DNA from: Pseudosulfitobacter sp. DSM 107133
GTDB taxonomy: Bacteria > Pseudomonadota > Alphaproteobacteria > Rhodobacterales > Rhodobacteraceae
Direction: 5' to 3'
NCBI RefSeq assembly: GCF_022788695.1
Contig: NZ_CP085154.1
Coordinates: 1,922,001-1,986,000, forward strand
DNA: 64,000 nucleotides
Positions 1 through 9,119 of this stretch are shown one piece after another. The translations under genes were made by a program, and so were the position numbers. Positions within the stretch are counted from its first letter, which is position 1; every line of letters starts with the position of its first letter. The notes below the pieces were generated by a model that did not search any database, was not told the origin of the DNA, and was given only the letters and a program-made list of their open reading frames with translations.

Positions 1-2
1 CG

Positions 3-1178
3 AACTTCCTGATGAACCAGAAACGCGAACATATCGCACAGATCGAAGCGCGCTATGGGCTGTCGGTGCGTATCGAGGGTGATCCGGCGTTGGTCAGCCC
101 TGATTTCAACATCGAAAAGTTCAAGACCGCCACGCGCGTTGTGACTGCCGCCACGCAGGTGGTTTCGGTCGACACATCCATCATGGACCAGATCGACGAG
201 GCGGACGCCCGCGCAGCCGAAGCTGCCGAAGCGGCAGACATCGCAGCCGAAGCGGCACAAGAGGCCAAGGCAGCGCAGCCTGCGCCCCAGTCGCATCCCG
301 CCGCAGAAGTGGGTGAAGACGGCGAGCCCAAACCCAAGCGTCGTCGTCGGCGTCGTCGGCGCAGGAGCAAGTCGTCGACAGGCGAGGACCAGAACGGTGA
401 GAACGGTCGTGATGATGATGACGATCAGGACGAGACGTCCGACGCCGCATCGACGCCCGAGACCAAGGCAGATGCTCCAGAGGAAGGTTCTGCGACAAAG
501 GCCGAGGAGAGTGCCGAGGCCAAGCCGAAATCGACACGCAGCCGGTCGCGTTCTTCCGCGAAGAAGACCGAGACAGCTGCTGACGATAGTGCAGCCGAAG
601 TCCCCGCAGTTGATGCACCCGCAGAGGACGCCGAGGCAGCGGCCAAGCCCAAGGTGACGCGCACACGGTCGACCCGCACGACCGCTGCCAAATCTGCAAC
701 CACCGCCAAGGCCAAGACGACAGCCAAGGCGACAACTGCAAAGACCACCAAGGCGAAAGCGGCCGAAACCGAAGTCACCGACGCTGAAACGCCCGCGCCA
801 AAGCCCAAGCGCACGCGGGTTTCGGCCAAGGCCAAGGCAGAAGCCGCTGCCGCCGCAGAGGCAGCAGCCCAGACCGAAGCGCCCGCAGGCGAGGCGACGC
901 CCGAAGCGCCCGCAGTCGCTGAGGCGCCCGTTGCCGAAGCTCCGGCGGCTGTGGCTCCGGTTGCTGAGAGCAAGCCGGCAGTGACTCCAGCGACCGATGC
1001 CCCGGCAGTTGATGTTCCGGTCGCCGAAGCGCAGGTTGAACAGCCAGAGGCCAAGGCAGAAGAACCCGCGGCGGCACCTGAACCCACGCCTGCACCCGCA
1101 GCCGAGGAACCTGCACCTGCGAACGAAGACACCCCCGCCAAGCCCAAGCGCAAGGGCTGGTGGTCTTTGGGTGGCTAG
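3..1178 (+). CDS. rne: Ribonuclease E/G family protein, C-terminal part (5' end outside the window)
   Basis: The reading frame is open from the window edge, so the catalytic S1/RNase H-like half lies upstream. The first 40 or so residues (NQKREHIAQIEARYGLSVRI and following) match the region just after the catalytic core of RNase E/G. The rest is a low-complexity scaffold: Ala/Glu-rich stretches alternate with very basic patches (a run of ten Arg/Lys near residues 108-118 of the visible part). This is typical of the disordered RNA- and partner-binding tail of alphaproteobacterial RNase E, the core of the mRNA degradosome. The protein ends in KRKGWWSLGG. The Ala/Pro/Glu repeats are degenerate, not exact tandem copies. 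A clear terminator follows. Confidence 0.85.
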   Translation, partial: NFLMNQKREHIAQIEARYGLSVRIEGDPALVSPDFNIEKFKTATRVVTAATQVVSVDTSIMDQIDEADARAAEAAEAADIAAEAAQEAKAAQPAPQSHPAAEVGEDGEPKPKRRRRRRRRRSKSSTGEDQNGENGRDDDDDQDETSDAASTPETKADAPEEGSATKAEESAEAKPKSTRSRSRSSAKKTETAADDSAAEVPAVDAPAEDAEAAAKPKVTRTRSTRTTAAKSATTAKAKTTAKATTAKTTKAKAAETEVTDAETPAPKPKRTRVSAKAKAEAAAAAEAAAQTEAPAGEATPEAPAVAEAPVAEAPAAVAPVAESKPAVTPATDAPAVDVPVAEAQVEQPEAKAEEPAAAPEPTPAPAAEEPAPANEDTPAKPKRKGWWSLGG

Positions 1179-1198
1179 GCCCAATCCGCTGACATGAC

Positions 1199-1235
1199 AA
1201 AAGGGGCGTGGCCACTGGCTGCGCCCCTTTCTTGT
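1199..1235 (+). terminator. Rho-independent terminator after rne
   Basis: Nine-base stem AAAGGGGCG (1200-1208) pairs with CGCCCCTTT (1222-1230) across a 13-base loop, followed by CTTGTT. It lies 22 bases past the rne stop codon and is well placed to end that transcript. Confidence 0.75.
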
Positions 1236-1507
1236 TGCGGGGTGCATTTCGACGGCGCGGTTTTCTCCCGCCCTTCGCACCTTTCTACGGGCATGTGATT
1301 GAATGTCAGTCAAAAATCCACCGTCACCCGGTGGCTTTCGCGCGTCAGGCTCGCTTGGCTGAATTTCCGGTTGCCCTGCAAATAGCGTGGTCGTATCCAT
1401 TGAATGTAAGGAAAAGACTTCCTGCTTAAAGGGAGGCGTTGTATCCTTTGAAGGCGCAGTAAAATCCGGCAAGACAAACGTGAACCGGGATTGGCAGGTG
1501 GTCGGCT

Positions 1508-2635
1508 ATGGCTGAGCAGACGATCAATATCATCTCTGCAAACAACGTGAGCGTGATACGCGATCACGGGCAGAAACCTATAGACAGCAGTATCCTCAAC
1601 GAAGCCCAGAACGGCGACGCATTTTCGTGGCGCGTGCCGCATGATCTCAGCTTTACCTTCTCATCGACAACAACAGGTATCACCTTTGACGATGCCGACG
1701 GCGTGCTGGGCGACGATCCCTATTCTGGGTCGAACGTTGTCGACCAAAGACTGACCCAACCGGTGACGATTGACGGCACCACCTATACCCCCAACTCTGA
1801 AACGGTGCGCTGGCAAACGCCGGCACCTGTGACCGTCGAAAACGAATACGAGGTGACACTCTACGATGATGTCGGCAACCAGTATCGCATGGTCGGGGTT
1901 TCGATCACGCAGGGGTATTCAACCCGCGTCGTCGGCGTGACCTTTGACGGTGCATTCCCGCCGCCCGGCACCACCTTGCATTACATTCAGGGCGTGTCGA
2001 CCTATGCCGGAACCGGTCAGACGCTGGCACTTCCCAGCGCACCTGTGTGTTTTCTGGCGGGCACCCTGATCGAAACACCGGACGGGCCGCAAGCCATCGA
2101 GATCTTGAGGGTGGGTATGCAGGTGATGACGCTGGACGGTGGCGCGCAAGACATTCGCTGGATCGGCAGGAACGCGGTCTGCGGTCTGGGTAATCTGGCC
2201 CCGATCTGCATCAGGGCGGGTGCGCTGGAGAACCGGCGCGACCTGTTTGTATCTCCGAACCATCGTATTCTGCTGCGTTCGGGCATGGCCGAGCTGAGCT
2301 TTGGCGAGGGTGATGTTCTGGTGCCTGCCAAGGCGCTGGTGAATGGGACAACGATTGTGCGTATGCCAATGCTGCGCGCCGACTATCTGCACCTGATGCT
2401 AGAGGAACATGATCTGGTGTTTTCCGAAGGCATCGCCACGGAAACCCTGTTTGCGGGCAATGTCACCCTTAGTGTTCTGGGCGCTGAAGCGATGGCAGAG
2501 TTGAACCTGATTTTCCCCGATTTTCGAGACCTGCACCACAGCACAAGCCACATGGGGTTGACATTGCACGAGGCGCACTATCTGCGCAGCGTTTCCTGTT
2601 CCGGCGTCCAGGCGGTTCCTTTGGACGCAGGGTAA
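1508..2635 (+). CDS. Hint (hedgehog/intein) domain protein
   Basis: 375 aa. Residues 1-175 are a beta-rich, Asp/Thr-rich region of no recognised family. From C181 (CFLAGTLIETPDG) to about residue 320 it has the Hint fold: the N-terminal Cys of the self-cleavage block, a GMQVMTLDGG turn, a W-I-G-R block, and SPNHRILL, which supplies the block-B-like His. Such Hint proteins are common in Rhodobacteraceae, often with RTX or secreted proteins; their function is mostly unknown, with autoproteolysis suspected. No signal peptide or RTX repeats are visible. An AGGTGG ribosome site lies 8 bases before the ATG. The 272 bases upstream hold no gene. Confidence 0.8.
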   Translation: MAEQTINIISANNVSVIRDHGQKPIDSSILNEAQNGDAFSWRVPHDLSFTFSSTTTGITFDDADGVLGDDPYSGSNVVDQRLTQPVTIDGTTYTPNSETVRWQTPAPVTVENEYEVTLYDDVGNQYRMVGVSITQGYSTRVVGVTFDGAFPPPGTTLHYIQGVSTYAGTGQTLALPSAPVCFLAGTLIETPDGPQAIEILRVGMQVMTLDGGAQDIRWIGRNAVCGLGNLAPICIRAGALENRRDLFVSPNHRILLRSGMAELSFGEGDVLVPAKALVNGTTIVRMPMLRADYLHLMLEEHDLVFSEGIATETLFAGNVTLSVLGAEAMAELNLIFPDFRDLHHSTSHMGLTLHEAHYLRSVSCSGVQAVPLDAG

Positions 2636-2685
2636 AACGCGCCTCGGGGCTTGCAACGGCTGTTTCGCGGGCGTTAGCTCGGCGC

Positions 2686-3945
2686 ATGAAACCAAAGATC
2701 CTGACCACGCTTGCCACCTATGACCGCAGCCAATTCACCGATGATCTGATCGCGGGGGTGACCGTGGCAATGATCGCGCTGCCGCTCAGCCTTGCCATCG
2801 CCATTGCCTCGGGCGCGGCACCGGAAAAGGGACTGGTCACAGCGATTGTCGCGGGCTTCCTGATTTCGGCGCTTGGCGGCAGCCGTGTCCAGATCGGCGG
2901 CCCGACGGGGGCGTTTATCGTTGTCGTCTTCGGAGTGATTGCCGAACATGGCTATGACGGGCTGGTTCTGGCGACCTTTATGGCGGGGATCATCATGTTG
3001 ATCGCCGGATACCTGAGGGCAGGCAATCTGGTGGCCTATGTCCCCGAACCTGTGATCAACGGGTTCACCATCGGCATCGGCATTATCATTGCCACCAGCC
3101 AGTTGAAGGATCTGTTCGGGCTGCAAACCGCGCAGGTGCCGGCCGAGTTTCTGGCCAAGATCGAAACCCTTTGGGCGGCGCGGGACAGCACAAGCGGGGT
3201 GGCGCTGGGGATTGGCGCATTAACCATGATCCTGATTGTCGCGCTGCGCCGCCTTGCGCCAAAGTTTCCGGGGTTGATCGTTGCTGTGGGGGCGACATCG
3301 GCGCTGGTGGCGTTGACTGCGCTGCCGGTCGACACGATCTATTCGCGGTTTGGCGCTTTGCCCAACACATTGCCGGTGCCTGCGCTGCCCGAAATCAGCA
3401 TCGCACGGATGATCGAATTGCTGCCGTCCGCCTTTGTCATCGCCTTCCTTGCAGGGATTGAATCGCTGTTGTCCGCGATGGTGGCCGACAGGATGATCGG
3501 GGGCCACCACCGACCAAATGCAGAGGTTCTGGCGCAGGGCTTTGCCAATATCGGCTCGTCGCTGTTTGGCGGCCTGCCGGCTACGGGGGCGATTGCGCGC
3601 ACCGCAACCAATGTGCGCGCCGGTGGCAAAACGCCGGTGGCCGGGATTGTGCATGCGTTGACGATCCTGTTGGTGATGCTGTTGGTTGCCCCATTGGCGG
3701 GTTATCTGGCCATGCCGGCACTTGCCGGACTGCTGATCCTGACCGCCTGGAACATGAGCGAACCGCACCGCTGGCGCGGCTATTTGCAAGAACGCCCCGC
3801 AGACCGCGTGTTGCTGGTGTTGACGCTTGTGCTGACGGTTTTTGCGGATCTGACCGTGGCGATCGGTGTCGGTGTCACGGTTGGCCTTGCCCTGAGACTG
3901 CGCAGTCAGGGGCGACGCGATGACTGGACACCGCCTGATCGTTAG
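2686..3945 (+). CDS. SulP-family inorganic anion transporter lacking the STAS domain
   Basis: 419 aa and very hydrophobic, with about 11-12 membrane segments. The N-terminal DDLIAGVTVAMIALPLSLAIAIASG and the GGSRVQIGGPTGAF loop are the SulP signature around TM1-TM3, and a later GLPATGAIARTATNVRAGG stretch is also characteristic. SulP proteins carry sulfate, bicarbonate or other anions. Usual length is 550-600 aa with a cytoplasmic C-terminal STAS domain. Here the protein stops after the last membrane segment (LRLRSQGRRDDWTPPDR), so STAS is absent. The reading frame is clean, with no sign of a STAS remnant downstream. The substrate cannot be told from the sequence. It stands alone, 50 bases after the Hint gene. 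Confidence 0.85.
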   Translation: MKPKILTTLATYDRSQFTDDLIAGVTVAMIALPLSLAIAIASGAAPEKGLVTAIVAGFLISALGGSRVQIGGPTGAFIVVVFGVIAEHGYDGLVLATFMAGIIMLIAGYLRAGNLVAYVPEPVINGFTIGIGIIIATSQLKDLFGLQTAQVPAEFLAKIETLWAARDSTSGVALGIGALTMILIVALRRLAPKFPGLIVAVGATSALVALTALPVDTIYSRFGALPNTLPVPALPEISIARMIELLPSAFVIAFLAGIESLLSAMVADRMIGGHHRPNAEVLAQGFANIGSSLFGGLPATGAIARTATNVRAGGKTPVAGIVHALTILLVMLLVAPLAGYLAMPALAGLLILTAWNMSEPHRWRGYLQERPADRVLLVLTLVLTVFADLTVAIGVGVTVGLALRLRSQGRRDDWTPPDR

Positions 3946-4082
3946 GGTCTGGACCCATTAATCTTACGTTGTCAGCGGCAATTTCGCAAAATTTCAGTGG
4001 TTTGGGTCGTGCTGCCAATTAGGAGCGGCTGCCCAAACATGATAAAGACATTTCACAATCCTCGCACCAAGGCAGCACTCCG

Positions 4083-5291
4083 ATGACCAATACCCTTCAA
4101 CAACCCCGCTATCGTTGGGTGATCGTAGTGGCCTCGGCCCTGATCCTTGCCATTTCGATGGGGGCCATTGTGAACGGTATGTCGGCTTTTATCGTGCCCA
4201 TGCAAATGCAGTTCGGCTGGCCACGCGGGGAGATTGCGCTGATCAATTTCGCGGGCATCATGGGGCTGGCGCTGGGTGGCCTGATCATGGGCCCGCTGGC
4301 GGATCGCAACGGCACGCGGCCTGTGGTTATGTTCGGCGTGAGCGTTCTGGGTCTGTGTTATGTGGCGGCGGCGTTCATGACATCCTTGTGGCAGTTCTAT
4401 CTGTTGTTCTTTGTCGCCGGGTTCTTTGGCGCGGCGGCGATTTTTCCGCCGGTGATGGCCGCGGTTGGCAACTGGTTTTTCGTCGGTGCCGGCGTGGCCA
4501 TTGGCATTGCCTCGGCGGGGCAGGCCCTGGGACAGGGCGGGGTGCCCTTCGTGTCGTCTTTCTTGATCAAGGCCCTTGGCATCAGCGGCGCTTTTTGGGC
4601 CACGGGCGTGTTTATGCTGGTGACCTTGCTGCCGCTCAGCCTTTTGTTGCGCCAGCCGCCTGTTGCCGGCGAGGCCCAGCGTCAGGCCAGCGCCGCCGAA
4701 GAAAATACACTTGTGCCGACCAACACCGTCATCATCACCATGAGCGCGGCAATCATCCTGTGTTGTACCTGCATGTCGACACCGCTGATGCATCTTGTTC
4801 CGCTTATCCAGGACTGTGGCTTTGCCGCCGAACAGGCGGGCAGCGTGATCTTTGTGATGCTGCTGGTGGCGATTGCGGGCCGTCTTGCCTTTGGCAAACT
4901 GGCCGACATGATCGGGGCTGTACCTGCCTATATGACGGCGACGGCGTGGATGACGGCCTTGGTCTTCGGATTTATCTACATCGACAGCCTTAGCATGTTT
5001 TACGTTTACGGGATCATCTACGGCTTTGGCTATGCGGGGGTGATGACGGGCGTGCTGGTGTCCTTGCGGGTTCTGATACCGCCGTCGCGGCGCGCCTCGG
5101 CATTGGGGATTGTCACGATGTTCGGCTGGTTCGGCCACGCGATTGGCGGCTATCAGGGCGGAGCGCTGTACGATCTGATGGGGAATTATACAGCCGCCTA
5201 TGCGGTGGCGGCGATTGCGGGGGGTCTGAACCTGATCATCGTCAGCACCCTGTTGCGCAAGACACGCCGCGCGCAGATGGCGCGCGCTTAA
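4083..5291 (+). CDS. Major facilitator superfamily transporter
   Basis: 402 aa with about 12 predicted membrane segments in two six-helix halves. After TM2 the loop GPLADRNGTRPVVMFG is a variant of the MFS motif G-x-L-a-D-r-x-G-r-r, and a second copy (GKLADMIGAVPAY) opens the C-terminal half. The layout resembles the oxalate/formate-type or monocarboxylate MFS families (AIFPPVMAAVGNWFF in TM4-5 is typical), so a small organic acid is a reasonable guess, not a demonstrated substrate. A 137-base promoter region separates it from the SulP gene. Its last four bases overlap the end of the convergent tusA-like gene. Confidence 0.85.
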   Translation: MTNTLQQPRYRWVIVVASALILAISMGAIVNGMSAFIVPMQMQFGWPRGEIALINFAGIMGLALGGLIMGPLADRNGTRPVVMFGVSVLGLCYVAAAFMTSLWQFYLLFFVAGFFGAAAIFPPVMAAVGNWFFVGAGVAIGIASAGQALGQGGVPFVSSFLIKALGISGAFWATGVFMLVTLLPLSLLLRQPPVAGEAQRQASAAEENTLVPTNTVIITMSAAIILCCTCMSTPLMHLVPLIQDCGFAAEQAGSVIFVMLLVAIAGRLAFGKLADMIGAVPAYMTATAWMTALVFGFIYIDSLSMFYVYGIIYGFGYAGVMTGVLVSLRVLIPPSRRASALGIVTMFGWFGHAIGGYQGGALYDLMGNYTAAYAVAAIAGGLNLIIVSTLLRKTRRAQMARA

Positions 5292-5521
5292 CGCCCCTTG
5301 CGGATGACAAAGACCTGCACCGCACCGTCAACATCTGCCGACACCAGTTCATGCCCCGCCTCGGCGCAGAAATGCGGCATGTCGATCACGGCGGCAGGGT
5401 CGTCCGCCTGTACGGTCAGCGTATCGCCCACGGCCAGCGGTTGCAGGCGTTTGCGGGCCTTGAGAACGGGCAGGGGGCACAACAGCCCCGTGGCGTCCAG
5501 CATGTGAGGATCATCAGTCAT
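5288..5521 (-). CDS. TusA-family sulfurtransferase
   Basis: 77 aa, the usual TusA/SirA/YedF size. The sulfur-carrying motif is C15-P-L-P followed by VLKARKRL, and the protein ends in the expected small beta-strand (VQVFVIRKG). TusA proteins relay persulfide sulfur for tRNA thiolation, molybdenum cofactor or sulfur oxidation. It is divergent from ccdA, with about 90 bases between the two start codons. A link with thiol handling together with CcdA is plausible but inferred from position alone. Confidence 0.9.
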   Translation of the reverse strand: MTDDPHMLDATGLLCPLPVLKARKRLQPLAVGDTLTVQADDPAAVIDMPHFCAEAGHELVSADVDGAVQVFVIRKGR

Positions 5522-5613
5522 ATCCCTGACTTAGGCGGGTTGTTTCAACCTGTCCACAAGGTTGTGACCAAAGGCCGCGTGACGGCGCTGTGCCAATGGC
5601 CTATGTCGAAGCC

Positions 5614-6366
5614 ATGTACGGAATAGAGATCATCGACGCAGCCCTGCTGCCCGCCATGCTGGTTGCCCTTGTGGCCGGTATTTTCAGCTTTCTGTCGCCT
5701 TGTGTGCTGCCCATAGTGCCACCCTATCTGGCCTATATGAGCGGTGTGACCCTGAACGATATGGACAGCGTTGCATCGGGTCGGCGGCGTGCGGTGGTGG
5801 CGGCACTGTTCTTTGTCATGGGCCTCAGCACGGTGTTCCTGCTGCTGGGGTTCACCGCTTCGGCCTTTGGCGCGTTCTTCCTGCAAAATCAGGCGCTGTT
5901 TTCCAAGATTTCAGGCGTCGTGGTGATCGTTTTTGGCCTGCATTTTCTGGGTGTCTTCCGCATCCCCTTTCTGGACCAGGAGGCGAGGCTGGATGTGGGC
6001 GACCGGGGTGGGTCGTCCTTTGGTGCCTATGTGCTGGGGCTGGCCTTTGCCTTTGGCTGGACGCCTTGCATCGGCCCGCAACTGGGCGCGATCCTGTCGC
6101 TGGCCGCCTCCGAGGCGTCGGTGGCCCGTGGCACTGTTCTGCTGGGCGTCTATGCGGCGGGCTTGGGCATTCCGTTCCTGCTGGCCGCGATGTTTATCAC
6201 GCGTGCCATGGGGCTGATGAACCGCATCAAGCGCCACATGAAACTGATCGAGCGGATCATGGGCGGGTTGTTGGTCGTCGTCGGTCTGGCCCTGGTCACC
6301 GGCGCGTTTACCTGGTTCAGCTTCTGGCTGCTGGAAACCTTTCCCGTTCTCAGCACTTTGGGCTGA
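5614..6366 (+). CDS. ccdA: Cytochrome c biogenesis protein CcdA (thiol-reductant transporter)
   Basis: 250 aa with six membrane segments. The two redox cysteines sit in FLSPC(30)VLPIVPPYLAYM and GWTPC(152)IGPQLGAIL, the diagnostic CcdA pair. CcdA moves electrons from cytoplasmic thioredoxin across the inner membrane to periplasmic thiol proteins used in cytochrome c maturation. I chose the ATG at 5614 because family members begin M-x-G-I-E-x-I-D-A; a GTG at 5590 and an ATG at 5596 are also in frame but add residues not seen in the family. It is not beside other ccm genes here. Confidence 0.9.
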   Translation: MYGIEIIDAALLPAMLVALVAGIFSFLSPCVLPIVPPYLAYMSGVTLNDMDSVASGRRRAVVAALFFVMGLSTVFLLLGFTASAFGAFFLQNQALFSKISGVVVIVFGLHFLGVFRIPFLDQEARLDVGDRGGSSFGAYVLGLAFAFGWTPCIGPQLGAILSLAASEASVARGTVLLGVYAAGLGIPFLLAAMFITRAMGLMNRIKRHMKLIERIMGGLLVVVGLALVTGAFTWFSFWLLETFPVLSTLG

Positions 6367-6417
6367 CGCTGGCGTAAAACCTGTCTAGACTGCCGTGCAA
6401 AGCAGGACGCAGGCCCG

Positions 6418-7686
6418 ATGCAGGAACAACAAAAAACAGTGACCAGACGTCGGGTGTTCTACATCCCCGGCTATGATCCCATTCACCCGCGCCGCTACCG
6501 CGAGTTATACCGCAAGGAAGGCAGCGCGCAGGCCGAGATCAGCGGCTACCAGATCGGGCTGAAACCGCGCAAGTTCAACGGCAATTACGGCTGGCATGTG
6601 GATGCGGTCATTGATGGCACGGAGGTGGACGCCGATGTCGAAGTGCTGGTCTGGTCCGACATCGTGCGCGACAGCATGGCCACGTCGATCCCCGCGACCT
6701 ATCTGCAACTTATCCGCACGGCTTGGGTCTATATCTCGACAGGGGCCTTGGGGCGTCTGATGAAGCTGCGCAAGGGGCCGATTATTGCGGCGCTTTATCC
6801 GGTGGGCATGTTGCTGGTGCAATTGGTGCTGGCGGTTCTGCTGGCGTGGGCCGTGTTCACATGGGGCTTTCGCGCGATGGACTGGGCGATGCAGGCGGCG
6901 ATGGGGCCGCACATGTTGGGGCCGCTTTTCGGACTGCGGTTGATCCTGTGGGGCGCATTGGCGCTGGGGACGGCGATCTGGCTGCTGCGGTGGTTCAAGA
7001 AACAGGACGGCAAGTTCTTTGCCTATTACCTGATGCACGACTATGCGTTTTCCGCCGCATCACGCGGGGCGAATCCGCCCGAGCTTGAGGCGCGCATGGC
7101 CGTATTTTCCGACAGCATCGCGGCGTCGCTGCAATCCGACGTCGACGAGGTTCTGGTCGTCGGCCATTCCTCGGGCGCACATCTGGCGGTGTCGATCCTG
7201 TCCGACCTGATCCGCGCGGGCAGGGTGCCCGAACATGGTCCGCAACTGGCGTTCCTGTCTCTGGGGCAGGTGGTGCCGATGGTGTCGTTCCTGCCAGACG
7301 CGCACCGGCTGCGCGGCGATCTGCGGTTTCTCAGCATGACCGATGCGCTGACATGGGTCGACGTGACCGCCCCCGGCGACGGCTGTGCCTTTGCGCTGTG
7401 CGATCCGGTGGCAGTATCGGGTGTGGCCCCTGACGGGCAACGCTGGCCGCTGGTGCTGTCGGCTGCGTTCACCCAAACGCTGAGCCCCGCCCGCTGGCAA
7501 GAACTGCGCTGGCGGTTTTTCCGGCTGCATTTCCAGTATCTCTGCGCTTTTGACCGGCCCGGTGATTATGACTATTTCCAGATCACCGCAGGCCCGCGCC
7601 TGTTGTCCGAACGCTACGCCACCCGCGTCCCGTCGAAATCGCGCATCGTGGCGGCCGTGTCGAAATACACCTCTGTGGCCGCATGA
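6418..7686 (+). CDS. Membrane-anchored alpha/beta-hydrolase-like protein of unknown substrate
   Basis: 422 aa. A nucleophile elbow G249-H-S251-S-G253 (VLVVGHSSGAHLAVSIL) is the clear serine-hydrolase signal. Two hydrophobic segments (about residues 125-150 and 168-190) split the protein, so the N-terminal 120 residues and the C-terminal hydrolase part are separated by a membrane hairpin. An N-terminal RRVFYIPGYDPIHPRRYRELY block is conserved-looking but not assigned. The stop overlaps the start of the following P450 gene (ATGA), so the two are translationally coupled and probably act on related lipophilic compounds. The hydrolase assignment rests on the elbow only. Confidence 0.7.
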   Translation: MQEQQKTVTRRRVFYIPGYDPIHPRRYRELYRKEGSAQAEISGYQIGLKPRKFNGNYGWHVDAVIDGTEVDADVEVLVWSDIVRDSMATSIPATYLQLIRTAWVYISTGALGRLMKLRKGPIIAALYPVGMLLVQLVLAVLLAWAVFTWGFRAMDWAMQAAMGPHMLGPLFGLRLILWGALALGTAIWLLRWFKKQDGKFFAYYLMHDYAFSAASRGANPPELEARMAVFSDSIAASLQSDVDEVLVVGHSSGAHLAVSILSDLIRAGRVPEHGPQLAFLSLGQVVPMVSFLPDAHRLRGDLRFLSMTDALTWVDVTAPGDGCAFALCDPVAVSGVAPDGQRWPLVLSAAFTQTLSPARWQELRWRFFRLHFQYLCAFDRPGDYDYFQITAGPRLLSERYATRVPSKSRIVAAVSKYTSVAA

Positions 7687-9035
7687 TCCAACCACCCAAA
7701 CCCCCGAGCCGACCGGACAAGGTTTCGCTGTGGCGCTATGTGCGCCTGTTCCGGCGTGACCTGCTGTCGGCACAGCCCGCACGCCTGTACCGCGCCTGGA
7801 TGGCTGAATTTCGCACGCCCTTCTTCCGGTCCTATCTGTTAAACCAGCCCGATCTGGTTGATCTGGTGCTGAAAGAACGCCCCGATGATTTCCCCAAGTC
7901 CGACCGCATCAGCGAAGGGTTGCGCCCGCTCTTGGGCAATTCGGTGTTCCTGACCAATGGCGAAACATGGAAACGCCAGCGCCGCATCATCGACCCCGCG
8001 TTTGAGGGCGGCCGGCTGCGCGATACATTCGCCGCCATGTGGGACGCCGCCGAGGCTGCGGCCACGCGTTTGGACAAGCGCGCAGGGCAAGTGGTCGAGA
8101 TCGAGGCCGAGACCAGTCACGCCGCCGCCGACGTGATCTTTCGCACGCTGTTTTCGATCCCCATCGAACACGAAGTCGCCACAGAGGTCTTTGACGAGTT
8201 CCGCCGCTACCAGCGCGGCCAGCCGATCCTGAATCTGGCGGCTTTCATACCGCTGCCGCGCTGGATGCCGCGTCTGCACCGCAAATCCACGCGTGCCAGT
8301 GCGACGCGCATCCGCGATCTGATCACACGACTGACCCGTGACCGGATGGCGGCGATCACGGCAGGGACGGCCCCCGACGATCTGGCGACCAAGATCATGA
8401 CCACCGCCGATCCGCAAACCGGCGAGACCTTTGACACCGAAGAAATGGTCGACCAAGTGGCGATCTTCTTCCTTGCAGGCCATGAAACCAGCGCTTCGGC
8501 GCTGGCTTGGGCGCTGTACCTGATGGCGCTGTATCCCGAATGGCAGGACCGGCTGGCCGCCGAGGCACAGGTGCTGGAACGCGCCGATTTCGCCGTTATG
8601 TCCAAACTGCGCCTGTCGCGGGACGTGTTTCGCGAAACCCTGCGCCTGTACCCGCCCGTGCCGATGATGGTGCGCGAGGCCGCATGCCCCGAACAGTTCC
8701 GCGACCGCGATGTGCCCAGGGGCAGCCAGCTTGTGCTCAGCCCCTGGCACCTGCACCGGCACGAACGGCTGTGGGACCGGCCCGATGACTTCGACCCTGA
8801 CCGCTGGCACACCGAGAATGGCAAGACCTGCGCGCGCAATGCCTATATGCCTTTTTCTGCAGGTGCGCGTGTGTGCACCGGTGCGGGCTTTGCCATGGTG
8901 GAAGGGCCGCTGATCCTGTCGCGCATCCTGCGGGATTTTCGTGTCACGCTGACCGATGCACCGCCACCGGTGCCGGTCGCGCACCTGACTGTGCGCTCGC
9001 AGGGGGGTATTGCGCTGATACTGACCCGCCGCTGA
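7683..9035 (+). CDS. Cytochrome P450 monooxygenase
   Basis: 450 aa, a normal bacterial length. It has the I-helix oxygen-activation motif AGHET, the K-helix E-x-x-R (RETLRLYPPVPMM), the PDDFDPDRW meander and the haem loop PFSAGARVCTGAGFA with Cys about 398 as thiolate ligand. The haem loop has SAGARVC where FGAGPRxC is commoner, which is still within family variation. No membrane anchor is visible, so it is probably soluble. It is coupled by a 4-base overlap to the upstream esterase-like gene. No ferredoxin or reductase gene is adjacent, so redox partners must be elsewhere. The substrate is unknown. Confidence 0.92.
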   Translation: MIQPPKPPSRPDKVSLWRYVRLFRRDLLSAQPARLYRAWMAEFRTPFFRSYLLNQPDLVDLVLKERPDDFPKSDRISEGLRPLLGNSVFLTNGETWKRQRRIIDPAFEGGRLRDTFAAMWDAAEAAATRLDKRAGQVVEIEAETSHAAADVIFRTLFSIPIEHEVATEVFDEFRRYQRGQPILNLAAFIPLPRWMPRLHRKSTRASATRIRDLITRLTRDRMAAITAGTAPDDLATKIMTTADPQTGETFDTEEMVDQVAIFFLAGHETSASALAWALYLMALYPEWQDRLAAEAQVLERADFAVMSKLRLSRDVFRETLRLYPPVPMMVREAACPEQFRDRDVPRGSQLVLSPWHLHRHERLWDRPDDFDPDRWHTENGKTCARNAYMPFSAGARVCTGAGFAMVEGPLILSRILRDFRVTLTDAPPPVPVAHLTVRSQGGIALILTRR

Positions 9036-9119
9036 CATTCTGTTTGCGCTATCACATTCTAAGCCGCGCCCAGATGGGTTAACACCGTCCAAAGAATCAA
9101 ATGAATTTCGGAGATTTCC

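Noticed and set aside
425..1153. Long minus-strand frame antisense to rne
   Set aside because: Ala/Ser/Val-rich mirror of the Ala/Glu-rich plus-strand gene; no ribosome site, no known domain.
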